From Nonomuraea montanisoli (GTDB lineage: Bacteria; Actinomycetota; Actinomycetes; Streptosporangiales; Streptosporangiaceae): a DNA stretch of 51,006 bases. The translations under genes and the position numbers were made by a program. Under the pieces are notes generated by a model, which made no database searches, was not told the origin of the DNA, and saw only the letters and a list, made by a program, of their open reading frames with translations. The stretch spans positions 1 to 51,006 of the forward strand of contig NZ_JABWGN010000030.1 in NCBI RefSeq assembly GCF_013363975.1. The letters are read 5' to 3'. How positions within the stretch are numbered: position 1 is the stretch's first letter; every line of letters begins with the position of its first letter. Below, piece after piece: positions 19,101 to 25,787 of the stretch.

Positions 19101-19267
19101 ACCCGATCCCCGCGGGGGTCTGGGACTACGACCCGCCAGCGTTCGGCCATCCGGGCTTCCTGCAGTGGGTCATCGAGTACGACGAACGATTCCCCGGCCA
19201 GCTCGTCCGGCTGGCCGCGGCGCGGCATGACCGGATCAGGAGCCTCGTGGAGCAGGCCGACGCATGA
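16148..19267 (+). CDS. Membrane-anchored NACHT/STAND NTPase
   Basis: A protein of about 1,039 residues. Three predicted N-terminal helices (about 5-25, 38-58, 75-93) precede a NACHT-type NTPase: Walker A GEAGAGKS near residue 160 and Walker B WILLFDGIDD near 242. A helical STAND-like region follows, then about six more hydrophobic segments between residues of about 660 and 890, and a soluble C-terminal tail (DLEAVLRHVGWLVPKDSRD near 980). Bacterial NACHT proteins are signalling switches and several protect against phage; here the sensor and effector parts are unknown. GTG 16148 has GGAGG just upstream; GTG 16139 is an alternative. It stands alone between a P450 and a small zinc-ribbon gene. 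No typical LRR, TPR or WD40 repeats were recognised. Confidence 0.85.
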   Translation: MTQDQIGLIASVVATVAALVALRFDMFGHAHGREEAFRRVGGWTIAVLGAALTGVGAYVWLSAAGVPPARQPDAIPVVAGVLGLALAVTGVVRVARTPAEPDVEALRHIVRTLGARLDRMEPPRRWIVDPLVTVERRTVVDERPISRLPRRNAKVTFVVGEAGAGKSLALRELARERNRREMRRKRPREVALCVDLGALADEKSKPTAELIRGHVHRMVSDGDSVIVSDLRRLMEGRRRLTWILLFDGIDDMAAGREADGAETPAGCLDAIRQFVDSRSAFRAVVALRNAPVSRPDEDVLPLVPLTSTRQREMAVRRGLTPEDVGRLRSHLAGHPELARAAASPMVMGLLLDQVERSGTADLPRSPYELMEAITAERLEPVAGSLPTAGILQAAERLAARAIDAEHDAGDVARETEALIAAGIVRGVQPGAVVFAGRLFRDHYAARRLMSPAHGLDAGRLVTTPAWREPVTICLRLGADDIRESLLTAACDVLDAHMAGAGWAVADVTPYLTPGGKSSSVPTPTVAMSWPAPVANVLDVLGRASSGGWSAADASRLTSLMDRIVVSAFVRGNGRARRHAAALLPLSSPEVVAWAVKRIERDDGSDGLMREAAERLASFPGTFLRLPGNVRLMLLMSALASPSTAGRLLRRPGSPDAGRPQDLAVLVRATMRLMQVLAVMGIGRSVADLVSVANGDTSLPAPWFSCSVIAGCVLFLTGSGGAHLRPLPWPLYPTMLFPILHAAFLAMRAVHLTGQAAVDFLRGWLSDAVMELLGAAVTSWPVALVLFMGWTGRLPDQPRDWLFPHLSPARAMFAHYFAGREPAEILRNLTRGVDRITVFRLVSAALLAGAGLVLVVRGIDLPNVAAAEQGNARGVVCVGLVLLGLLVDRLLTRWKGRLRRQHTARRVESGHLTAEEFLGLFQQAGDADHPGKGNREGSWKTPETDFLLHSLRDSPPRSLRHAMPAIRDLEAVLRHVGWLVPKDSRDPIPAGVWDYDPPAFGHPGFLQWVIEYDERFPGQLVRLAAARHDRIRSLVEQADA

Positions 19268-19345
19268 CACGGCCGGAACCCATGACGCGGCCGGAACGCA
19301 TGACGCGGGCCGGTCTCGTGACACGGTCAGCGTGACACGGTCAGC
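19264..19345. repeat. Tandem repeat over the NACHT stop codon
   Basis: Three 18-bp units beginning ATGACRCGG start at 19264, 19282 and 19300, the first containing the stop of the NACHT gene. Two identical 14-bp units (gtgacacggtcagc) follow at 19318 and 19332, the last running into the 3' end of the opposite gene. Confidence 0.8.
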
Positions 19346-19541
19346 GGGCCGGGAAGGCGAGGACGGTGCCGAGGGGGGCGGGCAGCAGGGCCTCGGCGCA
19401 GTCGGCGCACGCCAGCACGGCCGAGTCGTCGGGCAGCCGGCCCACGCGCACGCGCGGCCTCGGCCACCGCTTGTGGCAGACGGCGCAGGCATCGCCCTCG
19501 CGCTGCGCCCAGCTCAGATCATCAGGGTCGAACGTCAACAT
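19341..19541 (-). CDS. Small zinc-ribbon-like protein
   Basis: A 66-residue protein with two CxxC pairs (CAVCHK and CADCAE) separated by about 25 residues, as in a zinc ribbon. It starts MLTFDPDDLSWAQREGDA, and the C-terminus is ALLPAPLGTVLAFPAR. ATG 19541 is chosen because AGGAA lies upstream; ATG 19574 or 19607 would add 11 or 22 residues. Family unknown; it might bind nucleic acid or another protein. Convergent with the NACHT gene. Confidence 0.6.
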   Translation of the reverse strand: MLTFDPDDLSWAQREGDACAVCHKRWPRPRVRVGRLPDDSAVLACADCAEALLPAPLGTVLAFPAR

Positions 19542-19701
19542 GTCATGCGCCGTTCCTGTCGGGCCCCAGTTCATCACGCTCCCCGAGGTGATCGCGCACC
19601 CGTGCACCGGATCCGTTATAACCCCGACCGCACTCGTGATCGTCTAGCTGGACGTCAAGCCAGAGTGAATTCTCTACCCACCCCGCCTCCTTTAGGCGCA
19701 T

Positions 19702-19741
19702 AAAAACGGGCATCCAGCCACAAGCCGGATGCCCGTTTTTT
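19702..19741. terminator. Bidirectional intrinsic terminator
   Basis: AAAAACGGGCATCC at 19702-19715 pairs perfectly with GGATGCCCGTTTTT at 19727-19740 around an 11-base loop. A-run and T-run on the two sides make it active both ways. It lies 25 bases beyond the stop of the minus-strand gabT gene, its most likely client. Confidence 0.93.
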
Positions 19742-19765
19742 ACCTATTGATACTTTGTAAAGGGC

Positions 19766-21094
19766 CTAGAGCTCGGCGAACGCCTTCTCCAGGATGCCGA
19801 GGCCCTCCTCCAGCAGGTGCTCGGGGATCACCAGCGGCGGCAGGAACCGCAGCACGTTGCCGTAGGTGCCGGCGGTGAGCACCAGCAGGCCGGCCGCGTG
19901 GCAGCGCTTGACCACCTCGGCGACGGCCGCCGGATCGGGCTCCTTGATGCCGGGCCGGACCAGCTCGATCGCGATCATCGCGCCGCGCCCGCGCACGTCG
20001 CCGATCACGTCGAAGCGTTCGCGCATCGCCTCCAGGCGGGGGAGCATGATCTCGCCGATCCGCCGGGCCCTGGCGACCAGGTCCTCCTCGGCGATCGTCT
20101 CCAGCACGCCGAGCGCCGCCTCGCAGGCCAGCGGGTTGCCGCCGTACGTGCCGCCCAGGCCGCCCGGGTGGACCTTGTCCATGAGCTCGGCGCGGCCGGT
20201 CACCGCCGCGAGCGGCAGGCCGCCCGCGATGCCCTTGGCCGTGGTGATGATGTCGGGCACGACGCCCTCGTGCTCGCAGGCGAACAGGTCGCCCGTGCGC
20301 GCGAAGCCGGTCTGCACCTCGTCGGCCACGAACACGATGCCGTTCTCGCGGCAGAACTCCGCGATCCTCGGCAGGAAGCCCCGGGCCGGCTCGATGAAGC
20401 CGCCCTCGCCGGCGATCGGCTCGATCACCACGGCCGCCACGTTGGTCGCGCCGATCTGCTTGGTGATCATGTCGATGGCCTCGGCGGCGGCCTCCTCGGC
20501 GCAGTTCTCCGGGCCGGTCGGCCAGCGGTACGGGTAGGCCAGCGGCACCCGGTACACCTCGGGCGCGTACGGGCCGAAGCCCTGCTTGTAGGGCATGTTC
20601 TTGGCCGTGAGCGTCATCGTGAGCAGGGTGCGCCCGTGGTAGCCGTGGTCGAACACCACGACCGCCTGCCGCCCGGTGGCGTACCTGGCGACCTTGACGG
20701 CGTTCTCGACGGCCTCGGCGCCGCTGTTGACGAGGAAGGTGCGCTTGTCGTGGTCGCCCGGGGTCAGCTCGTTGAGCTTCTCGCAGACCTGCACGTACGA
20801 CTCGTACGGCGTGACCATGAAACAGGTGTGGGTGAATTCGGCGACCTGCTTCTGGACCCGCTCGACCACGCGCGGGGCGGCGTTGCCCACGTTCGTGACG
20901 GCGATGCCGGAGCCGAAGTCGATCAGCCTGTTGCCGTCGGCGTCCTCGACCACGCCGCCGCCCGCCCGGGTCACGAAGACCGGGAGGGTGGTGCCGATGC
21001 CGCCGGGCACGGCGGCCTGCTTGCGGGCCAGCAGCTCCTGCGACCTGGGTCCGGGAATGGCGGTGACGAGACGGCGCTCCTGCGGGATGCTCAT
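19766..21094 (-). CDS. gabT: 4-aminobutyrate aminotransferase
   Basis: A 442-residue class III aminotransferase that converts GABA plus 2-oxoglutarate to succinate semialdehyde plus glutamate. Motifs: NSGAEAVENAVKVAR near residue 120, VIEPIAGEGGF near 215, VADEVQTGFARTGD near 250 and the PLP lysine in IITTAKGIAGGLPLAAVTG near 280. The N-terminus MSIPQERRLVTAIPGPRSQE is the usual actinobacterial GabT start. ATG 21094 has CGGAG just upstream. Divergent from a PucR regulator with a 94-base gap, and followed by a strong terminator. The succinate-semialdehyde dehydrogenase is not adjacent; the aldehyde dehydrogenase at 37998 is a distant candidate. Confidence 0.95.
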   Translation of the reverse strand: MSIPQERRLVTAIPGPRSQELLARKQAAVPGGIGTTLPVFVTRAGGGVVEDADGNRLIDFGSGIAVTNVGNAAPRVVERVQKQVAEFTHTCFMVTPYESYVQVCEKLNELTPGDHDKRTFLVNSGAEAVENAVKVARYATGRQAVVVFDHGYHGRTLLTMTLTAKNMPYKQGFGPYAPEVYRVPLAYPYRWPTGPENCAEEAAAEAIDMITKQIGATNVAAVVIEPIAGEGGFIEPARGFLPRIAEFCRENGIVFVADEVQTGFARTGDLFACEHEGVVPDIITTAKGIAGGLPLAAVTGRAELMDKVHPGGLGGTYGGNPLACEAALGVLETIAEEDLVARARRIGEIMLPRLEAMRERFDVIGDVRGRGAMIAIELVRPGIKEPDPAAVAEVVKRCHAAGLLVLTAGTYGNVLRFLPPLVIPEHLLEEGLGILEKAFAEL

Positions 21095-21188
21095 GGCTCC
21101 GACGTTAAGGCCCGCCTCCACCTGCGCCGATACGTCGATATGGCACACTGGAGCCACGTTTCTTCGCCGGAATGGACAACTCTCACGG

Positions 21189-22799
21189 ATGGCGCCTTCG
21201 CTTCGGGTCGTGGTGCGGCGGATGGGGCTGCGGCCGCTCGCCGGGTCGATCGAGAACGTGGTGGTGCGCTGGGTCGCGGTCAGCGAGCTGGAGGATCCGA
21301 CGCCGTACCTGGAGGGGGAGGAACTGCTCCTCACCACCGGGATGCGCCTGGAAGCCGATTTTTCCGGATATGTCGCCCGACTGGTGGCGCGGGGGGTGGC
21401 GGGGCTCGGCTTCGCGGTGGGCCTCACGCACGAGGACGTGCCCCCCGGCCTCGTCCGGGCGGCGGCTGAGGCCGGTCTGCCGCTGCTGGAGGTGCCGCGC
21501 GAGGTCCCGTTCATCGCGATCGGCAAGGCGGTCAGCGAGCTGCTGGCTGCCGAGCAGTACGACGAGATCAAGAACGCCTTCGCGGCGCAGGGACGGCTGA
21601 CGCGCGCCGCCCTGCGACCGGAGGGGCCCCGGGCGGTGGTCGACCGCCTGGCCAAGGAGATCGGCGGATGGGCGGCGCTGCTGGACGAGACCGGGGAGGT
21701 CCGCCACGCCTCCTCCGGCGCGCAGGTCGGCACGGTGGTGGCGGAGCTCACCCGCCTCGGCGCCCTGTCCGGCCACCCCGCCCCGGGGCCCGCCGGCGGG
21801 CAGGCGGGGCGGCCCGCGAGCCTGGCGTGGTCCGGGCCCGGCGGGCACATGGTGGTGCTGCCGCTCGGCGGCGGGCCGCGACCGCGCGGGTTCTTCGCCG
21901 CCGGCTCCGTGCGGCCGTTCTCGCCGGTGGGCCACACGGTCCTGAACGCCGCCGGCTCGCTGCTCACGCTGGCCCTGGAACAGGGCGGGGCCCGGCTGGA
22001 GGCGGAGCGGCGGCTGCGCGCGTCCGTCCTGGAGCTGCTGCTCGCGGGAGCGCCGGAACAGGCGCGCGCGGTGCTGGAGGCGGTCGGCGGGCGGCTGCCC
22101 GAGGAGCCGCTGGTCGTGGTGGCCGCCCCGGCCGACGCCCTGGAGGCGCTGGAGCCGCACGCCTTCACGGTGCTCCTCCCCGAGCCTCCGCCCGGTCGCA
22201 TGCCCGGCGTCACCGCTGAGGGCAGCGGGGAGGCGGCGGCCGGCGTCCCGGGGCAGGGCGGGAGAGCGCCGGCGCGCGGCGGGAGAGTGGTGGCGGCCGT
22301 CGTGGGGGAGCGGGCCGCCGACCAGGTGGCGGCGTTCGCCGGCGGCCGGGTGGGCGCGAGCGTCCCGTGCTCGTACGGCGAGCTGACCGGCGCCCTCGAC
22401 CAGGCGCGGCGCGCGCTCGCGGCGGCGGGTGACCCGCGAGGCGAGGGACGGGTGGTGCGGTTCGGCGACCTGGCCGGGCAGGGACTGCTGAGGCTGCTCG
22501 ACCCGGGCGCCGCGCGGGCGTTCGCCGGGGCGCTGCTGGCGCCCCTCACGCGGTACGGCTCGCGGGCCGACCTCGTGGAGTCGCTGCGCGCGTACCTGAG
22601 CTGCAACGGCCACTGGGACGCGGCGGCGCAGCGGCTGGGCGTCCACCGGCACACGCTGCGCTACCGGATGCGGCGCGTGGCCGAACTGCTCGGCCGGGAT
22701 CTGGACGACCCGGGGGTGCGGGCGGAGCTGTGGATCGCGTTGGCCGCCACGGACCCGTCGGCCGCCGACCGCCCCGACGCCCGGGGGCATCAGGGGTAA
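21189..22799 (+). CDS. PucR-family regulator, likely of gabT
   Basis: A 536-residue PucR protein. The N-terminal domain has the family features VSELEDPTPYLEGEELLLTT near residue 35 and LPLLEVPREVPFIAI near 98. The C-terminal HTH is YLSCNGHWDAAAQRLGVHRH followed by YRMRRVAELLGRDLDDP. The ATG at 21189 gives the normal length. Divergent transcription from gabT with a short shared promoter region makes it the probable GABA-responsive activator (the role known for GabR-type PucR proteins such as that of Corynebacterium). Residues of about 335-365 are a Gly/Arg-rich linker. The stop codon lies inside a tandem repeat. Confidence 0.9.
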   Translation: MAPSLRVVVRRMGLRPLAGSIENVVVRWVAVSELEDPTPYLEGEELLLTTGMRLEADFSGYVARLVARGVAGLGFAVGLTHEDVPPGLVRAAAEAGLPLLEVPREVPFIAIGKAVSELLAAEQYDEIKNAFAAQGRLTRAALRPEGPRAVVDRLAKEIGGWAALLDETGEVRHASSGAQVGTVVAELTRLGALSGHPAPGPAGGQAGRPASLAWSGPGGHMVVLPLGGGPRPRGFFAAGSVRPFSPVGHTVLNAAGSLLTLALEQGGARLEAERRLRASVLELLLAGAPEQARAVLEAVGGRLPEEPLVVVAAPADALEALEPHAFTVLLPEPPPGRMPGVTAEGSGEAAAGVPGQGGRAPARGGRVVAAVVGERAADQVAAFAGGRVGASVPCSYGELTGALDQARRALAAAGDPRGEGRVVRFGDLAGQGLLRLLDPGAARAFAGALLAPLTRYGSRADLVESLRAYLSCNGHWDAAAQRLGVHRHTLRYRMRRVAELLGRDLDDPGVRAELWIALAATDPSAADRPDARGHQG

Positions 22800-22835
22800 G
22801 CCCGGGGGCATCAGGGGTCAGGGGTCAGGGGTCAG
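22779..22835. repeat. Tandem repeat between two convergent stop codons
   Basis: The 19-mer gcccgggggcatcaggggt occurs twice with a 21-bp period (22779 and 22800), then caggggt repeats at 22819 and 22826. The first copy runs into the TAA of the PucR gene and the last touches the stop of the opposite hydrolase gene. Confidence 0.85.
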
Positions 22836-23752
22836 ACGAAGAACCGCGTCAGATGCTCGACCACGATCTCGGGCTGCTCCTCGGGGATGTAATGGCCGCT
22901 GTCGGGCACCAGCACCACCTCGACGTCGGTGCCCTTGTCCGGCAGCACCGCCTGCAGGAGCATGTGGCCCCCTTCGCCGCCGCCCAGACCCAGCAGCGGG
23001 GCGGTGACTCGGCCGTAGGTCTTCTCGTCGGCGATGTCCTGTCCGAAGGCCCGGTACCAGGCGTTGCCCGCGCGGACGGCGTCGGGTGTGGCGTAGGCGT
23101 GGGCGTAGATGTCGCGGTCGCGGTCGCTGATGGAGCCGGGATCCTTGATCAGGTAGTCGCACATCCAGTCGATCAGGTCGCGGGACCGGCCGGCGAGCAG
23201 GCGTTCCGGCAGGCCCGGCACCTGGTTGAAGGCGAACCACCACAGGAACCGGCCCGGCCCCGCGTGGATGTCGCCGTCCACCTGCTGGCGGCCGGGGCGA
23301 GGGAGCAGGGAGTAGGCGTAGAAGCGCTCGTCGGGGTGGGCGATGTCGAGCAGCGCGATGCGCCGGGTGTGGGCGGGATGGTTCGCGGCGAAGGCGTAGG
23401 CGACCATGCCGCCGATGTCGTGCCCGGCGATGTCGACCCGGTCGTGGCCGAGGTGGCGGACGAGTTCGAGGATGTCGGCCGCCATCGTCTTCTTGTCGTA
23501 CCCGTGGGCGGGCTTGCCGGAGCCGCCCATGCCGCGCAGGTCGACGGCGATCACCTGGTGGTGTTCGGCGAGCGGCGGCATGATCTTGTGGAACTCCCAC
23601 CACGTCTGCGGCCACCCGCCCAGCAGGACCAGCGGTCTGCCGTGCCCGCCGGTCACGTAGTGCAGGCGGGTCCCGTTGACGTCGGCGTGGCCGCTGACGA
23701 ACCCGCCGTCGAGCGAGCGCGCCAGCTCGGCGTCGGAAAGTACTTCCCCCAC
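22832..23752 (-). CDS. Alpha/beta hydrolase (epoxide hydrolase / haloalkane dehalogenase-like)
   Basis: A 306-residue hydrolase. The oxyanion region is LLGGWPQTWWEF near residue 45 (the HGWP-like motif of epoxide hydrolases), the nucleophile elbow GHDIGG carries Asp near 113, and the catalytic His is in DSGHYIPEEQPE near 288. An Asp nucleophile points to epoxide hydrolase or dehalogenase chemistry rather than ester hydrolysis. The start is GTG 23752 with GGGAG about nine bases upstream. It follows a TetR gene on the same strand after 272 bases that contain an inverted repeat, so it may have its own promoter. Confidence 0.9.
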   Translation of the reverse strand: MGEVLSDAELARSLDGGFVSGHADVNGTRLHYVTGGHGRPLVLLGGWPQTWWEFHKIMPPLAEHHQVIAVDLRGMGGSGKPAHGYDKKTMAADILELVRHLGHDRVDIAGHDIGGMVAYAFAANHPAHTRRIALLDIAHPDERFYAYSLLPRPGRQQVDGDIHAGPGRFLWWFAFNQVPGLPERLLAGRSRDLIDWMCDYLIKDPGSISDRDRDIYAHAYATPDAVRAGNAWYRAFGQDIADEKTYGRVTAPLLGLGGGEGGHMLLQAVLPDKGTDVEVVLVPDSGHYIPEEQPEIVVEHLTRFFV

Positions 23753-23990
23753 GATGATGTCTCCCTCAGCTCCGTTGCCGCTGAGAAGGCGACCGGCTCA
23801 CGTCGTCGACGCGACGCGACGCGACGCGCGCCCACGGCCTCGACCGCGTCGCGGTACCGCGCCTGCGCCGGACGAGTCACGTGGACGGACCGCACCTTCC
23901 CGGCTACCGGCGATGGACCCCGACGCCGGTGGAACGGCTCGTCAGGGGACCCATCGCCGGGTTGTACCCGTGGCGGCCAACGACGCTACC

Positions 23991-24010
23991 CCTTGACACT
24001 GGCGTCAAGG
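23991..24010. promoter_or_regulatory. CCTTGAC-N6-GTCAAGG inverted repeat
   Basis: A perfect 7-base inverted repeat with a 6-base centre, between the TetR stop and the hydrolase start. This spacing and sequence resemble sites bound by MerR-type activators, which bind promoter spacers; on the minus strand TAGCGT follows 20 bases on. No MerR gene is present in the window, so the ligand is unknown. The rest of the 23753-24024 gap contains a short run of gacgc repeats near 23810 and no gene. Confidence 0.5.
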
Positions 24011-24024
24011 TCAACCCGCGGGTC

Positions 24025-24651
24025 TCACTGCTTGGACACCAGGTAGCAGCAGATGGTCGCCGTGGTGACCGCCTCGTAGGTGCGGGCGTCGCGCAGGTGG
24101 CCGGCCCGTTCGAGGCTGATGGCCCCCTGGGCCGCCGCCCAGAGCGCGTCGGCGATCTTGCGGGGCTGGGTGGGGACGAGGTAGCCGGCGGAGATGCAGT
24201 CGGCGATGACCCGGTCGAGGATGTTGAGCGCGGCGCGGGCCAGGGTGCGGGCGCGCTCGCTGGGTTCGAAGCCGGGGATGGCCCGCTCGAACATGAGGCT
24301 GTAGTAACCGGGCTCGGCCAGGCATGCCTGCCGGTAGGCGGGGCCGAGCGCGGACAGGTACTCGAAGGGGTTGTCGCGCTGCGGCACGGCCTCCAGGAAC
24401 CGCCGGAAGCGCTCGAAGCCCTCCAGGTAGAGGGCCTCGGCGAGCCCCTCCCGGTTGCCGAACATCGTGTAGATGACGGTGGTGGTGCAGCCGGCCTCGC
24501 TGGCGATCCTGCGCATGGTCAGGCTCTCCGGGCCGTCGCTCACCAGGAGGTTGACCGCGACGTCCAGGAGCCTGGAACGGAGCTCGTCGTGGCTCGCCCG
24601 TTCGCCCAGCAGGTAGGCGCCCTGAAGTCCAAGCGGCGCCGAGGAGGTCAT
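24025..24651 (-). CDS. TetR-family regulator
   Basis: A 208-residue repressor. The HTH occupies residues of about 25-70 (LLDVAVNLLVSDGPESLTMR, then EAGCTTTVIYTMFGNREGL), and the remaining helices form a TetR_C domain with the segment FEYLSALGPAYRQACLAEPG. ATG 24651 (MTSSAPLG) is preferred to 24702 because AAAGG lies about eight bases before it. It may control the downstream hydrolase or itself; the hydrolase is too far for tight coupling. Confidence 0.9.
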   Translation of the reverse strand: MTSSAPLGLQGAYLLGERASHDELRSRLLDVAVNLLVSDGPESLTMRRIASEAGCTTTVIYTMFGNREGLAEALYLEGFERFRRFLEAVPQRDNPFEYLSALGPAYRQACLAEPGYYSLMFERAIPGFEPSERARTLARAALNILDRVIADCISAGYLVPTQPRKIADALWAAAQGAISLERAGHLRDARTYEAVTTATICCYLVSKQ

Positions 24652-25049
24652 GGGCCCACGCCTTTCTGCTCGGGGGCCCGCCGCGCTGGGAGACCCGCAC
24701 ACGTTGACTTAGCCAGGGCGGGCTTCGTTCAAACCGCTCCGCACGGTAAACATCCCGAATTAGGTCTACTTCTGTTACATGGTGGGTAAAGGAGAGGGTC
24801 GGCCGGGGTCTGCGGGCGTCGACGACAGAGCCGTGACATGGGGCGGATGTCGGCAGGAGTGGGAAGCCATCCGGGGGAGCCTGACTACATTGGCTCCCTT
24901 GGTTGGCTCCCCTAAAGCAGGCCTGGCTGCTGAGACTCCACCCGACCGGACGGCGCTGCTTCGTGGCGATCGTCCCTCAGGTGGCGCCCGCGGCTGTGCA
25001 AGTTGGACAGGCCCTCCGTAAGGGGGACCCCCAGATGGTTCGCGTCGCC
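24652..25049. other. Gene-free region upstream of TetR, edge of accessory island
   Basis: About 400 bases. The left end holds the TetR promoter, with AT-richer sequence at 24700-24780. The rest continues the reading frame of the transposase remnant but shows no resemblance to any family. It marks the change from GC-rich chromosome to the island. Confidence 0.5.
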
Positions 25050-25296
25050 AGGGGGGCTGGAGGGTTCGCCAGCAGCCGTTGAGCGCGGCGAAGCCCCGTT
25101 CGGCGAGACAGCGCAGGGTTCGGAGTAGCCGATGCAGGTGGTTGTCCGGGCTGAAGACCTGGTCTTCTTCGAGCCGCTTGATCGGCGTATGAATGCCGAT
25201 CAAGCGCGGTCGTAGCGGGCTATCGGCGAGGGGCTGGCCGTGCGCGTCTACGGCTTGGAGAACGCCGAGAACCTGTGCGTGGGCGGCGGTGAGCAA
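25050..25296 (-). pseudogene. IS5-like (DDE_Tnp_4) transposase fragment
   Basis: On the minus strand the translation reads IGIHTPIKRLEEDQ and then HRLLRTLRCLAERGFAALN followed by CWRTLQ. This is the C-terminal signature of IS5-family/DDE_Tnp_4 transposases (HTP-KR, then LLR-LR-LGER-FA-L--RWR-LQ). The N-terminal half, the catalytic DDE region and the terminal repeats are not seen, and the frame runs into unrelated sequence at about 25050, so it is a remnant. It abuts the 3' end of the putative immunity gene on the same strand. Confidence 0.7.
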
Positions 25297-25298
25297 GT

Positions 25299-25724
25299 TC
25301 AGAGCTGGGCGCTGGCTTTGGCTCTACGCAGAATGGGTTTCCCACCCAATGCGATAGAGGTAGGTCTAAGTGAACTGCGCTCGTCTTCCCTGGGCAGCCA
25401 GTCCACGAACGGATAGAACGCAGCTCGCCAACTTAAGCGGATCGTTAAGATTTCGCCATAGATGGGAATCAGTCCCAAAATAGCGTCACGCATTCGATAT
25501 GAAGAGTATTTCGATAGGATGCCAATTGCGATTATCACAATCAGGCGAAGACTCAGCAGTTGTAGCGAATCTGCCACATAAGGGACTTCTCCGAGCGCGG
25601 TTTTCGCGTACAGATCATCAACGAGTATGACTTCGATCGCAATATATATTAAATAGTTGACTGCAAGAATTGCTAGCGAGAGAGTCGTTGAAATGGCTAT
25701 TCGTGCCATCCTGTCTCTGGGCAA
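25299..25724 (-). CDS. Small multi-helix membrane protein, candidate immunity protein for the Rhs tip
   Basis: A 141-residue protein of unknown family. Hydrophobic helices at about 8-33 (SLAILAVNYLIYIAIEVILV) and 56-74 (LRLIVIIAIGIL) and a weaker one at 81-97 make it an integral membrane protein; the tail is charged. TTG 25724 has GAGGAG seven bases upstream; ATG 25709 is the alternative. Base composition is far more AT-rich than the flanking chromosome, matching the 3' end of the Rhs gene. It lies 63 bases after the Rhs stop on the same strand, the standard place for an immunity gene in polymorphic toxin loci. The C-terminus meets a transposase remnant and may have been altered there. Function is inferred from position only. 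Confidence 0.65.
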   Translation of the reverse strand: MPRDRMARIAISTTLSLAILAVNYLIYIAIEVILVDDLYAKTALGEVPYVADSLQLLSLRLIVIIAIGILSKYSSYRMRDAILGLIPIYGEILTIRLSWRAAFYPFVDWLPREDERSSLRPTSIALGGKPILRRAKASAQL

Positions 25725-25787
25725 ATTCTACTCTCCTCTGGCGTGACTTGGTCCGACGCGATGCGAGCAAAGCTGCTGCTTAGCGAA

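Noticed and set aside
19545..19700. Possible tRNA or riboswitch before the gabT terminator
   Set aside because: Short hairpins are present, but no conserved T-loop or riboswitch core was found.
24775..25049. Continuation of the transposase frame as a real protein
   Set aside because: After about 25050 the translation is Pro/Arg-rich without family similarity; only the IS5-like C-terminal part is supported.
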